A stretch of DNA of 64,000 nt from Maribacter antarcticus DSM 21422 (GTDB lineage: Bacteria > Bacteroidota > Bacteroidia > Flavobacteriales > Flavobacteriaceae): assembly GCF_000621125.1 (NCBI RefSeq), contig NZ_JHZC01000007.1, positions 124,001-188,000 on the forward strand, read 5' to 3'. The notes below the pieces were generated by a model. It ran no database searches, was not told where the DNA came from, and saw nothing but the letters and a program-made list of their open reading frames with translations. This document shows, piece after piece, positions 10,501 through 19,500 of this stretch. Made by a program: the position numbers and the translations under genes. The stretch's first letter is position 1, and each line of letters starts with the position of its first letter.

Positions 10501-13500
10501 CGGAACAAGAGATTGTTGATAATGTTGACCCAAATGCTTATCAAAATGAGAACGTATTTACTTTTGGCTGGAGGGACACGGACAACGACACTGTCGACGA
10601 ATACTTCCCTGGGGAAGAAGGCACCTATGTTTTTGTAATATTAGATGCTAACAATTGCTATGCCATATCTAACCCAACTACGATTAACGATGTAGGTTTG
10701 ATGACTATCGACTCTGTAGATGAAGTTCAGCCCGCTTGTAGTGGAGATGCTAATGGACAATTAACAATCAATGTATTAGGAGGTATTGCACCTTATCAAT
10801 ACAGTATAGATAACGGAACAACTTATCAACCGACATCTAGTTTTGTAGGCCTTACGGCAGGCCCATACGAATTGCGAGTTTTGGATAGTAGTGGTTGTGA
10901 TGTTACTTTGCCTTACGATTTAACCGAACCCTTCCCTCTTAGTGCGTCCGCAGGTGTTGTAAGAGACGCTACATGTGACCCTAACGGTGCTGAAGTTCGT
11001 GTAACTAATGTTGTTGGAGGTACAGCACCTTACGAATTCAGTTTTGATGGCGGTAGTACTTGGGGAGCTTCATCAACCGAATTATTAGCCCCAGGAGACT
11101 ATACGGTTTTAGTCAGAGACGCTTTTTGTTCTTTTCCTATGAACGTAACCGTAGAAGGACTACCCGCACCTCCAGATGTAGCATTGACACCGGAAGTAGA
11201 TTATAATTGTGACGGTAGTGGAACCATTACCGCTTCACCAAGTATTGCTGGGTATGATTATAGGTACGAACTGGATGGTGTGCCAAACGCTCCAGACCCT
11301 GAAAGTAATGTATTCAACAATGTTGCTCCTGGAACCTACACGGTAACCACATATTATACTTCTCAAACACCGCCCACACCAAGTTTACTCCTTTCTGAGG
11401 ATTTTGGCGTAGGTAACGGTACGATACCTAGCCCAGATACTAGAGGGTATGCTTATGAAGACCAAACTACGAGTACCGCGGGCGGGGGAGATACAAACCG
11501 GAATATTAATGACTTTCAATATAGCGTAACTAATGAAATCGTCGCACCATTTGGCGCTTGGATTAGCCCTAATGACCATACGAATCCATCCGACCTTAAT
11601 GGAAGGTTTTTAGTAATTAATGTGGGTACGCCTAGCCCAGGGCAAATCATTTATACAAAACCTATTAATGATATTATTCCTAACAGGCCATTGCGTATAT
11701 CACTACATATTTTTAATCTTGTTATTTCTTCTAGTACAATTTTAGATCCCGATTTGACTATTGAAATTGTGGATGGTGGCGGTACTGTAATCCAATCAAT
11801 TAGAACAGGTGATATTGCAAAAAATACAGGACCAGATGATTGGGTTTTGTTTACAACCGATTTTGATCCTGGAGCGAATACTACGCTTGATTTTGTTATT
11901 AGAACTGAGAAAATCGGAAATAACGGTAACGATCTTGCTTTAGATGATATTCAAATATTTCAGGCTCCTGAGGTATGTGAATTATTTGTTGAAACTCCGG
12001 TAACTGTTTCGCCAGGTCAAACTTTTGGTGGACAAGTACAAAATACTACAAACGTATCCTGTAATGGATTAACGGATGGAACAATAACATTCCAAGTTGA
12101 AAACTTTGATACCGTTTCGGGATTTGAATATTCTGTAGATAGCGGCACTAATTGGATTGGCTCAACAACTTCGCCTGTAACCACAGGTCCAGTTTTTGGA
12201 GCTGGAACACAAACGATACTACTAAGGAAAGCCAATGAAATCACATGTACAATTTCGATTACTAGAGGTATTACTGAGCCGGTTCCTTTGGTGGCAACAG
12301 CAAATACTACAACAGAGCTTACCTGTACGAATGGCGCTACCATTACCGCTGCGGCAAGCGGAGGATCACCAGGATATGTGTATCAATTAGAAGATGGTGT
12401 CGGGAATGTAATAGGAAGCTTTGATTTTCTGAACAACGGAAATAATAGAATATTTTCTGGATTATCCGAAGGAGATTACACTATACGCACCAGAGACCTT
12501 AATAGCTGCGAAGCGGACACTGATTTGGCCGTTGCTCCTTTAAACCCGGTTGAATTTACAACGACTCCAACAGTTTGCTATGACGGCACCAACAATGCGA
12601 CCATTCAGGTAGATGTTACCAACGGAAATGGGGGCTATCAGTTTAGAATAAATGCAGGACCATGGCTAACACCTACGCCAGTAGCTGCTACTACATATGT
12701 CTTTCAAAACCTTTCTAGTGGTTCGTATGATATAGATGTAAGAGACCAAAATGGGTGTCCATTGACCTTGGCTACACAAACGGTAGTAATCAACCCGGCT
12801 TTGACGCTAGCCGCAACGGCGCCGAATATCTCTGCTTGTGATACGGATTCGGACGTTACGATTATAGCCAATGGTGGTGATGGTAATTATACCTTTGCTA
12901 TTGTTGCAAGTGGAGCTACGCCTTTGGATACTGATTTTAACACGACGAATCCAGTAATTGGTTTTGTGGCCGGAAATTATGATGTCTATGTAAGGGACAA
13001 TACTGGCAATACTGGCTACTGTTCAGGTAGTTTCCCACTGACCATTACACAGGATGCTCCTATAAACTTTACCCCAACCCCAATAGATGTCAGTTGTTTT
13101 GGAGGTGCCGATGGTGCTATTTCGGTTGTAATGGATTCCGGTGGACAAGCACCTTTTATGTACAGCATAGACAATGGTGTAAGTTATAGTACTGGAACAA
13201 ATTTCCCCAACTTAATTGAAGGAACATACCAAGTACGTATAAGGGATGCTAACTTATGTGAATCTGTTGTAACAGCTATAGTTGTTGATCAGCCAGACGA
13301 ACTAGTAGCAGAAGCCTTACAAACACAAGACTATACCTGTATCCAGCTGGGACAGATAACGGTCGGCAGCATTACACCAACAATAGGTGGTTCTGGAAAT
13401 TATCAATACCGTATTAACGGTGGTTCATGGACTGTGAGTACTACAGGAGGACATACTTTTACAGATGTATCCGATGGGACGTATATTATACATGTTCGGG

Positions 13501-16500
13501 ACGCTAGCGCGACAGGTTGTGTAATTACATTAGCAGCTGTTGTAATCGACGCCTTACCTATTGCTCCAATGGTAGATTACTCGGTGGCATATAATTGTGA
13601 TGGAACAGGAAATGTGACAATTACACCTTTCGACAATACGTTTATATATACATTGAACGGAACCACCCAAGGTCCAGGAGTAGCGGCCAATATGTTTGAC
13701 AATATAGCCGTTGGCATACAAACGTTGAGGGTTGAGTATAGCCCAGACTGTTTTGTGGACACCTCGGTATCCATACAAGATGGCAATGCTTTTGAAGCGT
13801 CTATTACAGCTTTTGACAACCTAGATTGTAATGGAGACAGTACAGGTAGTATCACTATTGATGCCGCTAATTATGGAGCAGGAGGTTTTCAATATAATGT
13901 AAATGGCAGTGCCTTTGTTGGTCCTTTTACTTCTATCCAAACAATTACCGCGCTTAATGCACAAACACATAATATAGTTGTTCAGGATGTGAACGAGCCT
14001 ACATCATGTACCATTCCGCTTAGTCAAGTTTTAACGGAGCCAGCTGCAGTTCAGGTTAACGCTGCCATAACAACGCAATTCACATGTAATAATACAGGTG
14101 CTACGATTACCGCTAGTACAACCGGAGGTACACCAACATATCAATATCAATTAGAAATTTGTGATGATGCAGACCTTTCGGCACCTTACAATAGCATTAT
14201 TTCAGTAGAAAGAACCTATCAAAACTCTCATATTTTCACTAATGTTCCCGCAAGTAGCGTTGGTGAGAGCTATGTAGTTCGAGTTAGGGACACTAATAAT
14301 TGCGAAGATGTTATCGATGCTGCCATTATAGTAACAGGACCTGAGCTTATTGTTTTTGATACAACGCCTACTGCTTGTTACACCGGAAATAATGACGGTT
14401 CTATTGTCGTTAATGTTACCGCTGGAAATAGCGGGTATCAGTTTAGCTTAGATGGTGGTCCTTGGAGAGCTCCAACCCCAACAACTGCGACTACCTATAC
14501 CTTCGAAGATTTATCCAATGGCACTTATACTATCGAAGTTAGAGATCAGTTTGGATGTCCATTAGTGTCAAATACACAAACAGTTTTTTTAAACCCTAAC
14601 CTGAATGCAACAGTTGATGTAGTAAATATAAGTTGTGTTGATGGTAGTCTTACTGTAACTGCAATGGGAGGCGACGGTAATTTCGTTTATGCGTTCATGC
14701 CAACCGGTAATGTACCAGTGTTTACAGACTTTGGCGCTTCCAATACCTTTACAGTTACCGCCGGGAATGAGGGGGATTATGATGTTTATGTTTGGGACAA
14801 TAATGGGGTAGATCCACATTGTACATTTATGGTTACCGAAACAGTAGCTCCAGCAGTTGCACTAGCCTATACGGCAACACCAGCAGATCCGCAGTGTTAT
14901 AATGGCACAGGCAGTATTGCAGTGAATATTACCTCAGGCGATAGTCCTTACACTATTGAACTTATCGATTTGGATAATGGTGGCGCAGCTAACCAAACGA
15001 GCACGAATGTAGTCGCTACCGTACAGAACTATTTTAATCTTCCCGTAGGAAATTATACTACTATAATTACGGACGCTAATGGCTGTGATGTTACCCAAAC
15101 ACCAATAACCATTGTTAATCCAGATGAGCTTACGGCAGATATTGAAGGAATAGCTCCTGTAAACTGCGACCCTGACCCGAACATGTATGGGTTTAGATTT
15201 ATTAATTATCCGATGACCTTAGGTGCCCTAGAATTTAGTGCGGATGGTGGTGCAAATTGGCAGACTAGTGATACGTTTATCGGTGCTGCTTTTGCTTCTG
15301 GTACAGAAGTGGAACCTTCCATTAGAACGGTGTCTGGTGCAGTTCAACTCTGTAGAACAGATCTTTTGCGCTATACCATTCCTTATCCTTTGGATGATTT
15401 GGATATTAGTATTTCGGCCATTATTGTAGACTGTAATGATCTTCAGGTTACGGTTCAAGGTACGGAAGGATTTGGACCCTATGAATACACCTATACCGAG
15501 GACCCAGTTAACTTTAATCCAGCTACTGCAACTTGGCAACCTGGAGGAGCACTTGATCCTGCGGGTAATACTGTTCCAGTAGGGGAGGGCCGTTATATAT
15601 TTACCGGATTAGTTCCAGGGAGAACATACGTTTTTTACGTTCGAGATTCTAGTCCTTGTGTAAGACAGAGTTCTCAAAACGTAAATATGCTGGCCCCACC
15701 ACCAGTACAAATTAGTGCAGATGTAACTCCTACCTGTGATGGTGTTACGAATGGTCAGATTACCTATACCGTCACAGAAACAAACCCTGGGGAACTTGGA
15801 GGTTCTTTTAGTTGGGATTTTTATAGATTAGACGATGTTGGGCCTATAGGACCTCCTGTATTGGTTTCTTCCGGCACAGAAACCGGCTTTATATCTGGGG
15901 ATTCATTTGTGGTGCCAGCACCAGCCACTCTAAGCGAAGGAGATTACTTTGTTGAAATAAGTAGCGGCGCTCCCAATAATTGTATTATTGGAAGTGAAAA
16001 TATACGTTTGGAACAATTGAATCCTATAACATTTACACCAAGTGTATTGGCTCATATTACATGTGCAAATCCGGGATTAATTGAAATCCAGAATCCGCAA
16101 GGGGGAGGAGGAACATATACCTATACCCTAAGCAGTCTAAACTTTAGTTCCAATATTGTTACAACAGCAAATCCTATAGAAGTTCCTATTGGCCATTTGG
16201 TAGATGCAACTGCAACACCTTTTAACGTGCTTGTAGAAATTGCCGACCAGTATAATTGTCCCGTGACAACTTTACCGTCACATACCATTTCCATGGATAT
16301 TTCACAGAGCCCTACGGTTACCAGTGTAACTACAAACTGTGCCACTCCATTCGGGATAACGGTAAACGCTAGTGGAGGAACTGGAACTTACTTATATTCT
16401 ATCAATGGCGGAATAAATTACGTTGATAACGGCGGTGTTTTTAATAACGTTCCAGTAGGCGCCTATGTTATTTCCATAATAGATGCGAATGGATGTACAG

Positions 16501-19500
16501 CGGCAGATTCGGCGGAAATCTATCCGACCTTACAGGCAAGTGCTATCATAACGAAAACTCTCGACTGTACTATTACTCCAGATGCTATAATCAGTATTTC
16601 AGCTACAGATGGCTCGGGCTTGTATGATTATGAAATAGACGGACCTGGAATAAATGATCAGCTAAGAACTGTTTTGCCATCTCCTGGAAATACAGAAGAT
16701 TGGTCAACGGCAGTAGCTGGAACATATACGGTATTGGTTTATGATAATAACAGACCAACTTGCCCAGCGAGGAGCTTTACAGTTGAGGTTCCTGCCAGAT
16801 TGGAACCCTTGGTTGATATTATTAACTCAACTCCTGTCTCGTGTATCGGGTATTCTGACGGTACGATTACTATATCTGCCGTAGATAATGCCATAGGGCC
16901 TTATACCTTTGAAATTACTTCTTTAGACGGAGCACCGACAAGTATAAGCCCAACAAGCACTGCAAATACGAGTGCAACTTTTACAGGTCTTGTAGCTACT
17001 GCAGGGGTAGGTTATATAGTAACCATTACTGCAGATGCTGCAAACGCATGCAGCACTACAAGTGCTCCTATCGTAATAGCGGAACCTGCCGCCATAGCGG
17101 TTACTATGAATGCGTCAATAGAATTTGGGTGTACTGTTGGGAACAACGCTAACAACGCCAGTATTTCGGTGCAAAGCGTAACTGGTGGTTCAAATACCTT
17201 TGTGCGCTACCAATTCTTCAACAACTTGGATTTGGTAACACCGCTACAAGATGGTTCTAACGACACCTATATCGAAATCAATACTGTAGGAGGTAATTAT
17301 ACTATCGTGGTTTTTGATGATAACGGTTGCCAAGGCACTGCAGCTGCAACTATTGCTCCGTTTGATGAGCAATTGCCAGCAACGGTTACAGTTGACCAGG
17401 TTATTTCCTGTATCGCGGGAGAAAATATTACGATAAATGCTTTCGGTACATTAACTGATTCCACTACACCAGCCGGACTTGCTAATTATGAGTTTAGGCT
17501 ATTACCAAGTGCTTTTGGACCATCAAATGTATTTACAGGATTACCTGCGGGCACCCATACTTTTGAAGTTAGAAATATAAATACCAATTGTGTAGTATCT
17601 CTTTCACATACGGTTGGTCAACCCAATAATTTTGAGGTTACGTCAACGGTAGAAAATGTGGTTTGTGACGGAACCGACGGTTCTGTGAGCTTTACGATAA
17701 ATGATTCAATTACGTCTTATACAGGTGGTTTCTCTTGGCAAATATATAATTCGCAAGGTACAGCTGCTATAGGGGATGATATTATCATCGTCAGCGCTAA
17801 CGGCACCTCTGCGAACGTTGGCCCAACAACTCCTTTTGCACTTGGAGAGGGTGAGTACAGGGTAGATATTGTTCAAGACAGTAATCCTAACTGTACTATA
17901 ACCGATTTCTTTACTGTCGCTGGCCCTAACGGTCCAATAACAGGAAACACGCAGGTTGAACCTATCACTTGTGCGCTTAATGATGGCGTAATCGAAATCA
18001 TTGATGTTCAGGGCGGTTGGGGAACATTTACTTATTTTGTGGCTCCGGGTACGGATCCTGCACCACTAGCAGGAAGTTTTGTGACCAACCCAAGGTTTAC
18101 AGGTCTTTCCGGTGTTGCAACACCTGGAACGGATTATCAAGTTTGGATTAAAGACCAGAATGATTGTATGCAAAGATTACCGGATGTGACTTTAAGTAAT
18201 CTGGAACCAATTGCGGCAGACCTACGAGTCAACCAAGGGAATTGTACGGATTTCTCTGGAGAAATTGAAGTTATCAGCGTAACAGGAGGTCAGGGCAGTA
18301 ATTATACCTTTCAACTTTTGCTAAATGGAAGTGTGTTTGGAGCGCCTCAGCCAACGACAATTTTCTCAGGATTGGGTGCTGGCTCTTATGACGTTAGGAT
18401 TACCGATCAATTAGCTTGTTCCGTAACAACAACAGCAATAATATTATATGATGTTATTGCACCAAGAGCGGATATTATTAAAACTATCGATTGTAATTCT
18501 GGTGGAGAGATTAGGATTACGCAGAGCGGAGGTTCGGGCACTTTTGATTACACAGTGACCTTCCCTGACGCATCAACACCTCAGCCAGCTGTTCTAGCAA
18601 TGGCATCGGCCACGTTTACTAACCTAACTATGGTCGGGGATTATGTATTCACGGTTACGGATATCGCAACCGGTCATACCTGTAGTACAACCGTAACACA
18701 ACGATTGGAAGACAGCGTTTTGCCCAACATAAGCATTGATACTTTTACCGATGCAACTTGTAATGGTGCCGATGACGGAACTATAAGTGTAAATGCCAGT
18801 CCCGATAACGGAATTGGCCCCTATACCTTTACCATTATATCAGGTCCTGGAAGTACTGCTGTATTCCCAGTTGTAGCTTCAAGTAATACAAATGCTATGG
18901 CAGTATTCACCGGTTTGGAAGCAACGGTTGCAGGGATAACATACACGATAAGAGTGGCGTCTCCGAACGGTTGTACAAGGGATATAACCCAAGTCATAAC
19001 CGAACCTAACGTGATTTCAAACTTTACCATAACAACCGAACAATTTGCATGTACTGTGGGTAACAATGCCAATACGGCAAGTATTTCTGTTGATTTATTA
19101 AGTTTATCCGGGGGCTCTAATAATTTTGTAAGATATCTGTTTGTAAATACCACAACAGGTGTTACTGTTCAAAACGGGGCAAACAGTAATTATATAGAAA
19201 CTAACTATGCTGGTGGTGCATATGAAATTACCGCATTTGACGACAATGGTTGTGCAAGTCCCGTTGTAACGGAAAATATCGACCCATTTATTGAAATTTC
19301 CGATCCAACGGTAACCACCTTGTTAGAGCTAACCTGTAACCCAGGAAACGATTCGCAGATACAAGTAGGAATAACTGTAAATCCATCAAGCGCTGCACCT
19401 AATTTGGAATATATGTTGAATGGAATCAACGTTATATACACATCCACTAACGCCACTGGATTATTTACAGGGCTAGGTGCCGGAAACTATAGTGTCACCA

